A stretch of 64,000 nucleotides of DNA from Gigaspora rosea. Lineage: Eukaryota; Glomeromycota; Glomeromycetes; Diversisporales; Gigasporaceae. Location of the stretch: assembly GCA_003550325.1 (NCBI GenBank), contig QKWP01000612.1, positions 3,964 through 67,963 of the forward strand, written 5' to 3'. Made by a program: the position numbers and the translations under genes. This document shows positions 12,311 through 23,000 of this stretch, piece after piece (within the stretch, counting starts at the first letter, position 1; the number at the start of each line of letters is the position of its first letter). The notes below the pieces were generated by a model, which saw nothing but the letters and a program-made list of their open reading frames with translations, did not search any database and was not told the DNA's origin.

Positions 12311-12453
12311 CAGAAAAATTAAAGATCTTCCAGTACCTCAGATTATCATCACACAAGACCTTAATACAAGTATTAGNTGTACCATGACAGAAAAATTAAA
12401 GATCTTCCAGTACCTCAGATTATCATCACACAAGACCTTAATACAAGTATTAG
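12301..12453. repeat. 76-bp exact duplication joined by a single N
   Basis: Positions 12301-12376 and 12378-12453 are the same 76 bases (TGTACCATGACAGAAAAATT ... AATACAAGTATTAG), separated by one N at 12377. An exact repeat abutting a one-base gap is typical of two contig ends that overlap but were not merged, so it is probably an assembly artefact. Confidence 0.85.
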
Positions 12454-12547
12454 ATCGTATAACTAAAATATTTATAAATATACCCTTTGTTCCAAATTTA
12501 CTTTAAATTCCTCAGACCCTAAAAATCCTTTTATAACATTTTTCATT

Positions 12548-13365
12548 ATGGACGTAATAGAATTAAAAGATTTAATTTTAACAAATTTTTCTATAGAATC
12601 AATTACAGGATTCTATAATTTTCTAAACGAATAGAGAAGAAAATCTTTCGAAAACATTGAATTAAAATTAACAAAAAGAAATATTATCTTCGTCAATAAT
12701 AATAACCAGTCTGCTGAAGATATTAAAGAATTCTTAGAAAACCTTCTTGGTACACCTTTAGAAGATGAATCCATATTTCCTACTTTTAATGAAAATACTG
12801 AAGTCTTATCTGAACTAAATTGTGAAGGATTATTTGAAAATATCGATATGATAAATATCCAAGAAACTTTAATTGAAGTCAATACGACTTATTCTAATGA
12901 AGTAATTCTACTGTTTAGAATAACGAAGCAAACTTAATTAATGAAGATAGACCAGAAATTGCCAAAATAACAAGAGATTTGAGTCTAAATTCTGAAACGA
13001 ATAATGTATTCATCTCACCTTTCTCTGGCAATAATGAAATAATTATCTTCAACGAAATTATAAAAAACTATTGAAAGGTTAGAAAAAAGTAAATTAAAAA
13101 GAATTCCTAGACTCGAAGCTGCTTACTATCTAGGCAAACTTTTTGACGAATATAGAGACCAAGAACAAACAATAAGAAATTTTAAAAGAACACTTTTAGA
13201 AAAATTCGGAAGAAACAAAACAGACCGCATAAAAATTTGGGCAAACCGAACATATAAATTATTTCGAAAATATGGTCTTAACAGATTATATAATTCTTTA
13301 GAAATTTATATCACAGATATTGAAAAATTATCACTAACACAATTCGAACAATTATTACAATAAAA
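12548..13365 (+). pseudogene. Extra 3' coding region of the Ty3/gypsy element (fossil, unknown)
   Basis: Between integrase and the 3' LTR lies a region with codon use like the rest of the element. It begins near MDVIELKDLILTNFSIES and later reads IPRLEAAYYLGKLFDEYRDQ and LSLTQFEQLL. No envelope-like hydrophobic segments are visible. It is acidic and rich in Asn, Glu and Ile. I recognise no family; it may be an additional element-specific protein or an extended pol tail. Confidence 0.6.
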
Positions 13366-13599
13366 TTTCATATAAAAAGAAATATTCTGGATGAAAGCAA
13401 AAGTGTATGCATTGTGACATGCAGCCCATAATATAACAAGAAAAATCAAACCACGTTGATGAATACAACAATCTGATTGGTCAAAATTCTATACTATATA
13501 TATATTTTTATTTATTATCAATTTCATAAATATTTATTATTTTTATTTACTTATTAGTATTAAAATTTTTATTACTAACTTTTTAAATTTTGCGGAGCA

Positions 13600-13621
13600 A
13601 AATTTTTGAAGGAGGAAATAG
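13600..13621 (+). promoter_or_regulatory. Purine-rich tract before the 3' LTR
   Basis: GAAGGAGGAAATAG directly precedes the LTR start at 13622. Its position and purine content fit the polypurine tract that primes plus-strand synthesis in LTR retroelements. Confidence 0.75.
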
Positions 13622-14337
13622 TGTTATATTTGTATCATTTTAAAATATTAGGATTAGGAAAATATTATAAAGATAATAAGAATAGTATAAATTTTATCGA
13701 AGTAATCAAATCTGTAGTATTAATTTTATTAGGAAAACTTTTTTCCGTTCTCAAAAAGGAGTTATTTTCATTAATAACTCAATATCATAACTCGTTATTA
13801 TAACTCGTTATCATATCTCAATATTATAACTCATTATCATATCTCGTTATTATAACTTGTTATCATATCTCGTTATTATAACTCGTTGTCATATCTCGTT
13901 ATTATAACTCGTTATCATATCTCGTTATTATATCTTGTTATAAAAAAATCCTAAGTTTTTACAGATATATAAACCCTACTTTTTCTCTCAAGTCAAAGCA
14001 GGTTCTGTCCTTTAATTCTTTTTCTATATAAAAATATTTGTACTTAAAATATTATATTTAATAAACTGATATTATCCTTTAAAATATAAAGCCATCGCCT
14101 TTATATTCTTTGATCCTTTATTCATCGTATAAAGGACCTTTATTTTGTTGGTTATTAATTTATTTGGTTGGATTATTATTCTCTTATACTTTTGTTGGCA
14201 TATAATTTTCGTTAGCATTATTATTCTTGGATTTATTGCCTTTTATTATTGACTACTTTAATATTGTATACATTTCTTACTCTCTTATACGTTAAGTCAA
14301 GTGATATAGTTTCTTGCCTAAAAGTTACTATATTACA
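13622..14337 (+). repeat. 3' LTR of the Ty3/gypsy element
   Basis: Matches the 5' LTR from TGTTATATTTGTAT to GTTACTATATTACA, including the ATAACTCGTTATC array at about 13780-13940. It is 12 bp shorter, with scattered differences. Followed by CTGT, the target duplication. Confidence 0.92.
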
Positions 14338-14341
14338 CTGT

Positions 14342-15245
14342 GAAAATTTCTTTCTTCAGTATCCATTGCATTTGCACCTTATCTGTCCATTTGCTTGAAT
14401 TGCTACTAATCTAATTTTAGTCCCCTCCTTACTGACCGATGACCCTTTTTCCAATAGCACTTTTTTGTTTTCTTCTCAACTACTCTTTGTATATCTATTT
14501 TGCTCTCTTCATTCTTCATTAGCACCTATTCTTTTCTTCTCTTATCAAATGAAATTTTCTTTTGCTTAATCACAGGCGCCAATTTATTCCCTTCTAAAAT
14601 TTGAAATTCCTGTCTAACTTCTCTTGTAATAGAATTTGAAAGGACCATTTCCTCAATGTTTTTAAACTATTAAGGTATTCTTCTTCTATTCGATTTGTCT
14701 TTGACCGCATATACTAGCTCCATGTAATAAGTACATTACCCTGTCCATTGAGAAGTTGGCCCAAGAAAAACAAGTCAAGAGCTGCTAGCACCTTGGCGTA
14801 TTTGATTACTATCTTATCTTTGAGCAAACCACGAATTGCTATACCAGTACCATATAGCTTCCAACTATCTTGCGATGCTCTAATAGAAATATTAATTTCT
14901 TTCACTCTTAACAACACCAATATAGTTTGGTTAAATTTTCATAGCTTTTCCAAAAGATTTGGAATATCAACATTATGGAGTCTGGAGTCTTCCACCAAGC
15001 CAGCTAGTTTGTGCCCTTGCTCAATTCTAATTTCTGTAATAGTACTAATCTGACTTTCGTCATTTAATCGATTGAGAACGCTAGTAATTTGCTTATTAAG
15101 CAACTTATTCTCTAAAGTTCGAAAGTTTCCAATATTTTTATGTGTTACCACATAATTAGGTGTCATGATCTGGAGCTCGAGTTTATTTTTTGCTAACCTA
15201 ATAATCAGCCAATGAATTTTGTTAATCAGTACTTTTGACATTCTT
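14342..15245 (-). pseudogene. LINE A, region between RT and RNase H
   Basis: Two open segments survive, 14939-15241 (INKIHWLIIRLAKNKLELQ, then NKLLNKQITSVLNRLNDE and IRIEQGHKLAGL) and 14714-14920 (LLKDKIVIKYAKVLAALDLF). The 'LNDES ... TEIRIEQ' stretch fits the connection region after RT in this LINE family (LINE B has the equivalent between its RT and RNase H-like part). It sits between two insertions: upstream sequence resumes at 19371 and downstream at 4172. Numerous stops lie between 14342 and 14714. Confidence 0.75.
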
Positions 15246-15416
15246 CATCACCAAAATTTGCATGGGATTACTATCGATTTTTATTATTATTGGATAGTAA
15301 TCGATTTAAATCCCCATAATAAGGACTAATGATTAAGATAGTAATCAATAATAATCAGTAATAATTGATAGATATCAAATTAAAAATCACAAATAACAAT
15401 ACTATTATACTGTATA

Positions 15417-15754
15417 CAGTCAACCCTCCATAAAGCAACTTGTAGTAACAAGTTTACAATGTGCATTTAGGGAGGTTTGCATTTAGAGAAAGCCAATTAA
15501 ATTGCAGCTTAAAAATTAGATCATCAAGTTTGTATAACTTCTACTAAAACTGTATAACCTATCTTAAATACTAAAATTTGATTGGCCACGTGCATTTAGG
15601 GAGGTTAGTGTGATATAAAATGTTATTCAAGAGAACGTACATTTACAGAATATAGAACATGCATTTAGCACTAATAACATTTTACGGAATAGAAAAAACG
15701 TGCATTTAGAGAGGTATTGCATTTATGGAAGTTGCATTTATAGAGGGTTGACTG
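15417..15754 (-). mobile_element. CAGTCA-family MITE, full copy, TA target
   Basis: 338 bp, flanked by TA (15415-15416 and 15755-15756). Starts CAGTCAACCCTCCATAAAGC and ends TTATAGAGGGTTGACTG. It is the 1112-1452 element in reverse orientation, with the same internal AGATCATCAAGTTTGT and CCTATCTTAAATACTAAAAT blocks. Non-coding. Confidence 0.92.
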
Positions 15755-16348
15755 TACTTATTTTTATTAAACATTTTACAAATTTTTGCATATTTTCGCA
15801 TGTTTTTACAAGGTTTCGCAATTTAATATAAAATTTTATATTTTTTTATTTATTTTTATTTATTATTATTATTATACATTATATTTTAATTAAATATATA
15901 TTTTTAATCAATATTATATATTTTATTATATTATTATACATTTTTATGAAAAAATAAAAAAAATAACAAAAAAATAATAAAAAAAAACAAACCCGAAAAA
16001 ATAGTAATATTTTGAACCTTTTTGCACTTAGTTGTATAATGCTAGCTCTATACACTTATTTTTTCACCCTGCAGTTAGCTATTATTTCTTTTCTTCTTTG
16101 TTTTAACTATAATATTCGCTTATATTCACTTATATTCGCTACTCCTAAAATAAAAAAAATGCCAAAAAAAAATAAACCCAAAAAAATAAAAATGAAAAAA
16201 ATAGTAATATTTTAAACTACTTTCATATTTCGTCGCATAATACTAGCTCTATACACTTATTTTTCTTACCCTGTAGCTAGCTACTGGTATTATTTTTATT
16301 TTTCTTTGTTTAACTATTATATTCATTTATATTCACTAATATTCGCTT
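15755..16348. other. Gene-free AT-rich DNA with a repeat fragment
   Basis: Holds TTTCGCAATTTAATATAAAA (near 15812), also present near 45013, and two direct copies of a segment containing GCTAGCTCTATACACTTATT (16040 and 16239 regions). No gene seen; the short frames are low-complexity. Confidence 0.55.
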
Positions 16349-16567
16349 ACCGTATGTTGCCGAAAATAAGCTATCTTTTTTTGCCGATTTTTAACAAAAA
16401 AAACCCGTGGGTAGCTTATTTTCAGGTTATTTACTATTTTAAGTAATTTAAGCACAACAAAGGGGTAGCTTATTTTCGAATACAAAACTCTAACAAGTAA
16501 AAAAATAAATAAATATGCTATAGACAATAAATAAATATGCTGTAAACGATAAATAAATATGTTATAA

Positions 16568-17182
16568 GAGAATTGCTATTCGCACCATGGATTTTTGCTA
16601 TTCACACAATGGTTACGCAAGAATTTCTATTTTTAGAATTCAAAATAATATATGCACTTATATTACACAAAGGCTCAGTGCATTGTTTTTGCAAAAATAA
16701 TTTTTGGTTACACACCGCTAATGTTGTATAACATTACACAAGTCTAATTTTGGTAATCTAAGCCTGGGTCGGCCAGCATTAAGCTTAATGCTAGTGGGCA
16801 CTATCATGATAATGCCCCCAGCGGGGTTAGATATAATTCCGGTCTACCCTAACCCTAAATCTAAAAGATATGATCTAGTATATGTACAGTGATTGGCTAG
16901 ATTTAGGGTTAGGGTTGGCCGGAATTATGTCTAACCCCGCTGGGGAATTATCATGATAGTGCCCACCAGCATTAAGCTTAATGCTGGCTGACCCAGAGTT
17001 AGGTTACCAAAATTAGACTTGTATAATGTTACACAACATTAGCAGTATGTAACCAAAAATTATTTTTGCAAAAACAATGCACCAGGCCTTTGTGTAACAC
17101 AAGTGCATAAATTCTAAAAATAGAAAATCTTGTGTAACTATGGTGCGAATAGCAAAAATCCATGGTGCGAATAGCAATTCTC
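16568..17182. mobile_element. 615-bp foldback element with GAGAATTGCTATTCGCACC ends
   Basis: GAGAATTGCTATTCGCACCA at the left is matched by TGGTGCGAATAGCAATTCTC at the right. The arms pair almost throughout, around a centre near 16875 that contains AACCCTAACCC. Arm landmarks: CAGCATTAAGCTTAATGCT, TATCATGATA, GGTTACACACCGCTAATG. A second copy, interrupted by two transposons, lies at 37768-39752. No ORF. Confidence 0.85.
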
Positions 17183-17540
17183 ATGTTATAAACAATAAAC
17201 AAATATGCAGAAAAAATTGTAGATAACTTATAAAGCGATTTTTGGGGGTCGTCTAAAGCGGAGTAGAATCACGTAACAATTGGCCAATCAAATTATCGAA
17301 TTTTGATGATCTTCAGCGAAGCAAACAAAAAAGCGAAGCGAAAACCTTGAAAAATACAAAAGTGGCAGTCTAAACCTACCTTGATGTTTTAATTAAAAAT
17401 GTGGGAAGGCAATTTTGCTTATATATTATAATCTAAAAAATCTCTCTAACCCTAACTTAAGATGGCCCTAACCCTAAAGTTAATTCGATAAAATATATTA
17501 TAAGAATCTATTCCGCTTTAGACGTTTCTGATTTTTAGTC

Positions 17541-17885
17541 AATCGATTATAATCGCTACATAGTAAAGTATAAATTTTACTAAGCAAATCAATTAAAGTT
17601 GATTAAGTAACCTTGTTCAGCAGATCAAATTACACATACGCTGAAAATTTTATAAAAATCGGAGAAGTTTTTATTATTTGACTTTTATTTTTACGTTCAA
17701 CAGTTTTTTTTTACAAAAAAATATGTTGAATATAAAAATTAAAAGTCAAATAATAAAAACTTCTCCGATTTTTATAAATTTTTAGAGTATGTGTAATTTG
17801 ATCTGCTAAACAAGGTTGCTTAATCGACTTTAATCACTTTGCTTAGTAAAATTTATACTTTACTATGTAGCAACCTTCATCGATT
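17541..17885. repeat. 345-bp palindrome (TTGTTCAGCAGATC family)
   Basis: AATCGATTATAATCGCTACA at 17541 pairs with the region ending 17885. The arms include TAGTAAAGTATAAATTTTAC, TTGTTCAGCAGATCAAAT and AAGTCAAATAATAAAAACTT, with a centre near 17713. Its sister is 62738-63084; arm fragments occur at 960-1108 and 1985-2020. Confidence 0.88.
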
Positions 17886-18179
17886 GTGGGGGTAGCTTAT
17901 TTTCGGAACTAACCATTTTGTTAATTATCTTTTGGTGCAACAAAGGGTAGCTTATTTTCAGGTCAAAGGCGTTTTGACGTTTTTGGATCAAAACTGAGGG
18001 TAGCTTATTTTAGGAGGTAGCTTATTTTCAGCAATATACAATATATTCGCAACTTCCTAATAAGTATAAAAAAAACAAACAAAAAACAACTGAAAAAATA
18101 ACAAAAAAACAAAATAAACTATTATATTTGCTTATATTCACTCATATTCAACTATATTTGCTCATATTTGTAATCTCTA

Positions 18180-19000
18180 TTTCTCTGAAGTAAAAGTTTG
18201 TGATCTTGCAATTCAGAAATCGTTGAAGGTTTTTGCATAGTGCCAGAATAAAATAAATTAATAAAAATAAAAAAAAAAAACAAAAAACAAAAAACATAAA
18301 ATAAAAAATAAATAAAATGAAACTTTCAAAAACTTGCGAAAACTTGCGAAAACTTGCGTTTTTGAACTTTCGAAATTGCTAAAGAAAGTTGTTGTAAGTT
18401 CTTGCAAAGTGTCAAAAGTCTGAGTTGGCTTGCGATAAGTGCTAAAAAGTTATTGGATTTCTTGCAAAGTGCTAGTAGTAAAGTGTAAAAAAAATAAAAA
18501 AAATTAAAAAATAAAAAAAATATAAATAAAAAAAACAAAACAAAACTAAAAGAAATAAAACGAAACCAAAAAAAAACAAAAGGAGAACAAAAAAACAATA
18601 TAAAATTGATAGAAGATCTAAATTATAAACAAAAGATCTAATATGATTTTGTAGTACAATTATCAAAAATCATCGAAACATTTCGAAAATATTAGTCAAA
18701 TGCGTTTTTGATATGATCCAGGTTACAGATCATCCTAAAATATTTCGAATGTATTCAAAATATTAAAAATAAAAAAAAAAATAAAAAAAAAAGAGAGAGA
18801 GGAGTAAAAAAAAAAGAGGGATAAAAGAGAGAAAAGTAAAAATTGTTCAAAACAGGTTTTTTTTAAGTCTTTTTTTTTTATTTTGTAGTATATATTTTTA
18901 TGATCTAGAACACTTTATGAATTAGATGGACATAGGAAATTTTTTAAAAATTTTTTTTTCATTTTTTTTATATATATATATATATCCAAATTAAAGTATA
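18180..19000 (+). repeat. Repeat family rich in CTTGCAAAGTGC
   Basis: An A-rich segment with recurring TTGCAAAGTGCTA, AACTTGCGAAAACTTGCG and GATCTAAATTATAAACAAA, then ATTAGATGGACATAGGAAAT. The same sequence lies inverted at 59170-60100, and partial copies at 57850-58600 and 60050-60530. Class unknown; no coding potential. The minus-strand frames here are low-complexity Phe/Leu. Confidence 0.7.
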
Positions 19001-19126
19001 ATGCTAATTATCGATTAATAATGTAATGATCGATATGTAGCGATTTTGATTAGTTCGATAATAATCGATAATTTGATTTATATTGATTACTTACCTATTT
19101 TTCGGTATTAATCGATTTTTGATATA

Positions 19127-19280
19127 TGGAGGGCCCCACAGCAAAAGGTGGTGATACTCAAAAAAAATTTTTTTTGTAAAAACTTTATTTTTGCAAAAAT
19201 TAGACCATTTAGAACACAATATTAAAAAACTACAGAAAAAAATTTTTTAGTCTATCACCACTTTTTGCTATAAGGCCCCA
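19127..19280. mobile_element. 154-bp MITE, ACAGCAAAAGG ends, TATA target
   Basis: TGGAGGGCCCCACAGCAAAA followed by GGTGGTGATA at the left; TATCACCACTTTTTGCTATA followed by AGGCCCCA at the right, a clear imperfect terminal inverted repeat. TATA lies on both sides. A longer relative with the same ends and TATA flanks is at 58823-59076. Confidence 0.75.
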
Positions 19281-19370
19281 TATATCAATTTATTACAAGT
19301 TAATCGATATATAACGTTTAATTTTAATCGATATAAATCGATATATATCTACTTAAAATATTTCGTGATG

Positions 19371-20760
19371 TTGAGAGTTGAAGCAAATAACATAGCTTAG
19401 AAATAATGCACATATTGTTGATATACGCCAATTGGCTGTCAACCTTTTCCATCTTAATGTTTGTACTGTCTGTTATACTATTTCTTTGGCCTTTAAAAAC
19501 ATTTGTTTCTCATTCAATCTGCTATTTAACCAAATACCTAGCAGTCTTGTTATGCTATGCGGCTTCTCCTCAGCAATAGATTTACTACCAAAAGTAATAC
19601 TTCTTTCTTCTACTTTTGTTTTTGGGTTAAAAACAATTAAATTTGACTTTTTGACATTAATTTAAATGTCATTGATTTGAAAGAACTCATTTGCTATTAA
19701 AAGCATTTTCTCCATGATCTGTTTGTTTGGCGCCAACCAAGTAGTATCGTCTGCGTAAGCTACTACTACTACCTTAATCTCTTTTTTTTTGTACATGATC
19801 CCTTGGTCCTAGTCTAGGTTCTGAGGTACTAATGTAATAACCCAATTCAGCTGACTCTTGAACTCTTACCAAAAGGGGATCGTAAAAAATGCGCCAAAGC
19901 AGTGGGAAGAGAACCTCCTCTTGCTCAATTCTATCTACCATTTCTACTGGCTCTGTAAGACCTATTGCCGATATGATTCTTGATGAATGATTCTCAAAGA
20001 GTAATAAAATTAGCTCTATTGCTTTGTCTGGTATTTTGATTCTTTCCATCACTCTCCTTAACATACTAAGCGAGACTGAATCAAATACCTTTTTCATATT
20101 CTGTAGCACTAACCACAGTTCTACATACTTCTCTTTTGCATCTTCTGCTATCATATTAACTATATATACAGGATGCTTGGTAGAGCCTCCGGGCAAACCG
20201 GCAAAATTCCATCCCTTTAAAATTTGGTATTTAACTAGCACTGCTAATAGCCTATTTTTCAAAATCTTTGTTATGCATTTTCTGAAAGTTTCTAAGAGAG
20301 CGATTGGCTAGTATTTCCCAAATCATAATTCCAGCTTGTACCTTTTGGGATTGGGTATATTTGCACGCAGTTTTACTCTTCAGAAAATGTCGCTTCCATA
20401 ATGCAATAATTTGCAAACTAACGGAAGATGCGTTGAGTAGAAGGACTAGCATTCTTAATCAAACTATAAGTAATACCTGAGATACCAGGGGCTGTTTTGG
20501 TTTTAAGACTTTGTAAGACCAGGTACCACTCTTCTTTTGTAATTTCTGATAGTATATCCCGGAACCAAGTACTCTGGATACAAGTCATTGGTTCGTAAAT
20601 TTGTGACCATATACTCCTTCAACTGAAATTTTGCTGATTTCGTGCTCTCATTTGATTTTCATAATGCATTTTTGTTTCCTCTAGAACTTTACTTGGACTT
20701 GTTACTAACACCTTGGTTGCTCCCTCTTCTTTAAAGAGTCTGTTTACCACAACTTTACTA
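19371..20760 (-). pseudogene. LINE A reverse transcriptase domain
   Basis: The RT of LINE A, which copies element RNA into DNA at the target site. The best open piece is 19774-20262 (162 residues) with ILKGWNFAGLPGGST, the motif A equivalent LQNMKKVFDSVS (first Asp replaced by Asn) and motif B-like LFPLLWRIFYDPLL. Motif C follows in another frame at about 19735-19775 as AYADDTTWLAP, with its DD intact. Downstream is IINVKKSNLIVFNPK and then a thumb-like segment ending LCYLLQLST, where the 15246-19370 insertion begins. Several stops and at least one frameshift. 'AGLPGGST' is the strongest pointer to mycorrhizal-fungus LINEs (recalled, not searched). Confidence 0.85.
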
Positions 20761-20893
20761 TGGGTCAGTTTAAAAGACTATTCAGTATCTTTCCTTAATT
20801 ATTAGCTATCATTTTGCATCTATGCTCTATACAATCCTTTATTTCTTTCCTTTTCCACCTTTCTATTTCGTCTGATCTTTTCTTATTAACAAT

Positions 20894-21526
20894 TCACCAC
20901 CATCCTTTCATATCATCATACCGATCTTCTAAATCCCCTATTAGCAGCCATGGAATATCAAGATTGAACTTCTTGTTTTGTTTTGTGATATCCAAATTAA
21001 TGATTAGTTTTTCCTCATCCAACATAGACTTAAAATTGTTCTTTTTTGCTGATCGCATCCACTTGCTTATTTTGGTAATTAGCAAAGAAAGCTTGGATTT
21101 TTTATTGGAACCTTCCCTGCACGTGAGATTATTATGCACCTTTTTCCTTGGAATGCTTTTATTTGCTGCTTCAATGATACTCAGTTTGATAATATTCCAA
21201 GCCTGATTTATTAGCTGCGCCTGGCAATTCCTTTTCTCAACTTTACCAATACTAGTAAGTGACAATTTATCAAACACAGCCTTCTCCTTTTGTAACTTCC
21301 TATCCAATATCAATCTATATTCTTCCCAATTTTCTACAGTGGTCTGATCATATAAATAGATTATTCTGTAGTGTTTTTTGTTCTTTTCTATTGCTACTGC
21401 TGTACCAAAAATCTGTGAGTTGAACCATAATGTTATAGAAGTTGGCTTATGATCGCTACATGTAACAAACTGCATATCTAAAATCTCTGCTGTGGTCAGA
21501 CTTTCCATTAAATTTTCTGACACCAT
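20894..21526 (-). pseudogene. LINE A, end of endonuclease and EN-RT linker
   Basis: A 210-residue open segment. Its start holds MQFVTCSDHKPTSITLWF, and SDH is the C-terminal catalytic-site motif of the exonuclease/endonuclease/phosphatase fold. The rest is a basic helical linker (VHNNLTCREGSNKKSKL, then ITKISKWMRSAKKNN), which connects EN to RT in these LINEs. It follows the 21582-22076 piece after a short gap with a frame break. Confidence 0.8.
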
Positions 21527-21581
21527 ATTTGATCGATTCTTGTACCACTTTGACTATTGGACCACGTGACTTTTTTTTCTG

Positions 21582-22076
21582 TCAGATGTAGAAACTAAAA
21601 GTGTCTATAAAGTCATTTTTCTCTAACCATTTGTGTATTTTTGAAACTCTATGATTGCTAGCTCTGCTCTCTGATATCTTATCTAGCTCTATATCTACTA
21701 TATAGTTGAAGTCCCCTAAAATTACTATACGTGTTCGCACATTCCGTTTGTTGTATATGTCTGTGATCTCATTTAATATCTTGTCTATTTTGTTTCCATT
21801 ATTTGGAGGAATATAAATTGCGATTATAACTAGTTTCATATTTCTAAGATAAAGCCTTGCTACCATCATAAATTTACTGATTCTGTCTATACCACCAAGG
21901 TATTTTTCCCAACTATGTTTAATACCTATCGCTACATCTAGACCCTTCTTTTTATCTATCGATATATCTGACCAAAAAAATTTAAAATTCTCGACTTTTT
22001 TCTCTAAAAAAAAACCTTCTTTCCTATTCATATTTGTTTCAGTTACTGCAATTATATCGAAAGCTTCTTTATCCAA
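21582..22076 (-). pseudogene. LINE A APE-type endonuclease
   Basis: A 164-residue piece of the endonuclease that nicks target DNA for target-primed reverse transcription. Landmarks: DIIAVTETNMN (metal-binding Glu, about residue 13), LVIIAIYIPPNNG (about 81) and IVILGDFNYIVD (Asp and Asn of the active site, about 119). The upstream N-terminal strand with the first Asn is in a degraded region (22080-22255); the SDH motif is downstream. The product of 20894-22076 would be a single endonuclease in an intact LINE. Confidence 0.85.
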
Positions 22077-22255
22077 CCACTAACCCAATGTTTCAAATTT
22101 TTGCTGATTCATTTTTAATCCATTAATATTGTGACAACCTATTTTTAAAGTTATTTTCTTTTGCAGTAACCTTCCCCTATCTACATTAGCACCAGGAACT
22201 CTGCTCAATGAACCAACTGGTTCATCTACTACCTTATATACAACTAGTGTGCCCG

Positions 22256-22908
22256 TTAGGAGTGCGATAGCAAACTGAACTGACTTCTTTCAACGCAATT
22301 GAGTCTGCTAGCAATGTTCAACAGGAGCTTCTTGATTTCATCCATTTCAGGTTCACGGGTCTTTCCTTCTAGTGTGGTAGTTGTTAATTTCCCTTTCGTA
22401 TATGGATTCTCTAGCGCATCCTTGTGAAAGTTTTTATTTATACTTTTAGCCTTCTTTTGAGTAGTCTCATACATGGGCTCCAGCTCCCATTGAACATTTT
22501 CCTTTCCCTAAGAGTTTTGCTTCTATTTTCTTTTGTATATTTCCCTTTTCCTTTATTTCTTGCTACCTGTTGTATATACTCCTTGTTTCCATAGAACTTT
22601 GTTTCTTCTCTTTTATTCAAAATTAACCAATCAAGCTTGGTATTATAATAATAAACATCAGATATCCGTGCCTTTCTTAAATCTTCCTCTGACTCGAAAT
22701 ATACCACTGCTACTTTTCTTTGGTTACCATTACTATTGTTTGTAATATAAACTGATTTCGCTTTTACTCTACTAAGTTGTCTTAGTAGTAAAGCATCAAT
22801 TGCATACTTTGGTACATTCGTTACTTTTGTTTTATACTGATTTCTCTTCACAAGAACTTCCTTGTCAAACAACCCTGGAGATATTCTCAACAACCTTCTA
22901 TTTGCCAT
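22256..22908 (-). pseudogene. LINE A ORF1-like protein, C-terminal part
   Basis: Two overlapping open pieces (22438-22908 and 22256-22474). The first reads LLRISPGLFDKEVLVKRNQ, then AIDALLLRQLSRVKAKSVYI, a stretch ending TNNSNGNQRK, and AVVYFESEEDLRKA. The alternation of beta-strand-like segments with a final YFESEEDL suggests an RRM-like nucleic-acid-binding fold, the usual role of LINE ORF1 proteins in packaging element RNA. It ends in a Lys/Arg-rich, low-complexity part. Class-specific identity is from memory of similar fungal proteins. Confidence 0.65.
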
Positions 22909-23000
22909 TGGAACTGTCCACTTGTTCTCCCAATCTTGTTTCTTTTCATATTCTTGAAGATAACTTGTACTTGAGCTGCACTACTTGAAGTTCTTCCTTT

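Larger units (their letters stand above)
4177..14337 (+). mobile_element. Ty3/gypsy LTR retrotransposon (broken fossil)
   Basis: A 10.2-kb element bounded by two similar LTRs (728 and 716 bp, TG...TTACA) and inserted in LINE A. A 4-bp CTGT lies on both sides (4173-4176, 14338-14341). Order of parts: leader, gag-like region with capsid-like and two CCHC knuckles, protease, reverse transcriptase, RNase H, integrase, a further 3' coding region, a purine-rich tract before the 3' LTR. Protease-RT-RNH-integrase order defines Ty3/gypsy. Roughly a dozen or more breaks are spread through it, so it is an old, inactive copy. The LTRs are alike with scattered differences, suggesting moderate age; it is younger than LINE A. 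Confidence 0.93.
16349..18053. mobile_element. 1.7-kb TIR element iterating GGTAGCTTATTTTC
   Basis: Left end TACCGTATGTTGCCGAAAAT then AAGCTA; right end TAGCTTATTTTCAGCAATAT then ACAATATA, the imperfect inverse. GGTAGCTTATTTTC occurs near both ends (16396, 16466, 17892, 17948, 18000, 18025), a pattern expected of multiple transposase-binding sites. Two large palindromes are nested inside (16568-17182, 17541-17885). No transposase is present. Related copies lie at 1457-1774 and within 62430-63575. Confidence 0.65.
15246..19370. mobile_element. 4.1-kb TIR element inserted in LINE A
   Basis: LINE A coding sequence stops at 15245 and resumes at 19371. The intervening DNA begins CATCACCAAAATTTGC and ends AAAATATTTCGTGATG, an imperfect inverted repeat. 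Both subterminal zones contain iterated ATCGATTA/ATCGATATAT motifs, as do those of the hAT-like element at 58671-62063. I could not settle its target duplication. It carries no transposase that I can see and is filled with other repeats (15417-15754, 16349-18053, 18180-19000, 19127-19280). Confidence 0.6.

Noticed and set aside
12548-13365. Envelope gene after integrase in the Ty3/gypsy element
   Set aside because: No signal peptide, transmembrane segment or Cys pattern is visible; the region is hydrophilic and acidic.
14939-15241. Independent 100-residue host gene
   Set aside because: Its sequence and position match the post-RT region of LINE A, interrupted by neighbouring insertions.
18326-18666. 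Phe/Leu-rich minus-strand frames that look like membrane segments
   Set aside because: Low-complexity A-rich repeat DNA read in reverse; the same happens in the related copies at 35658 and 59605.
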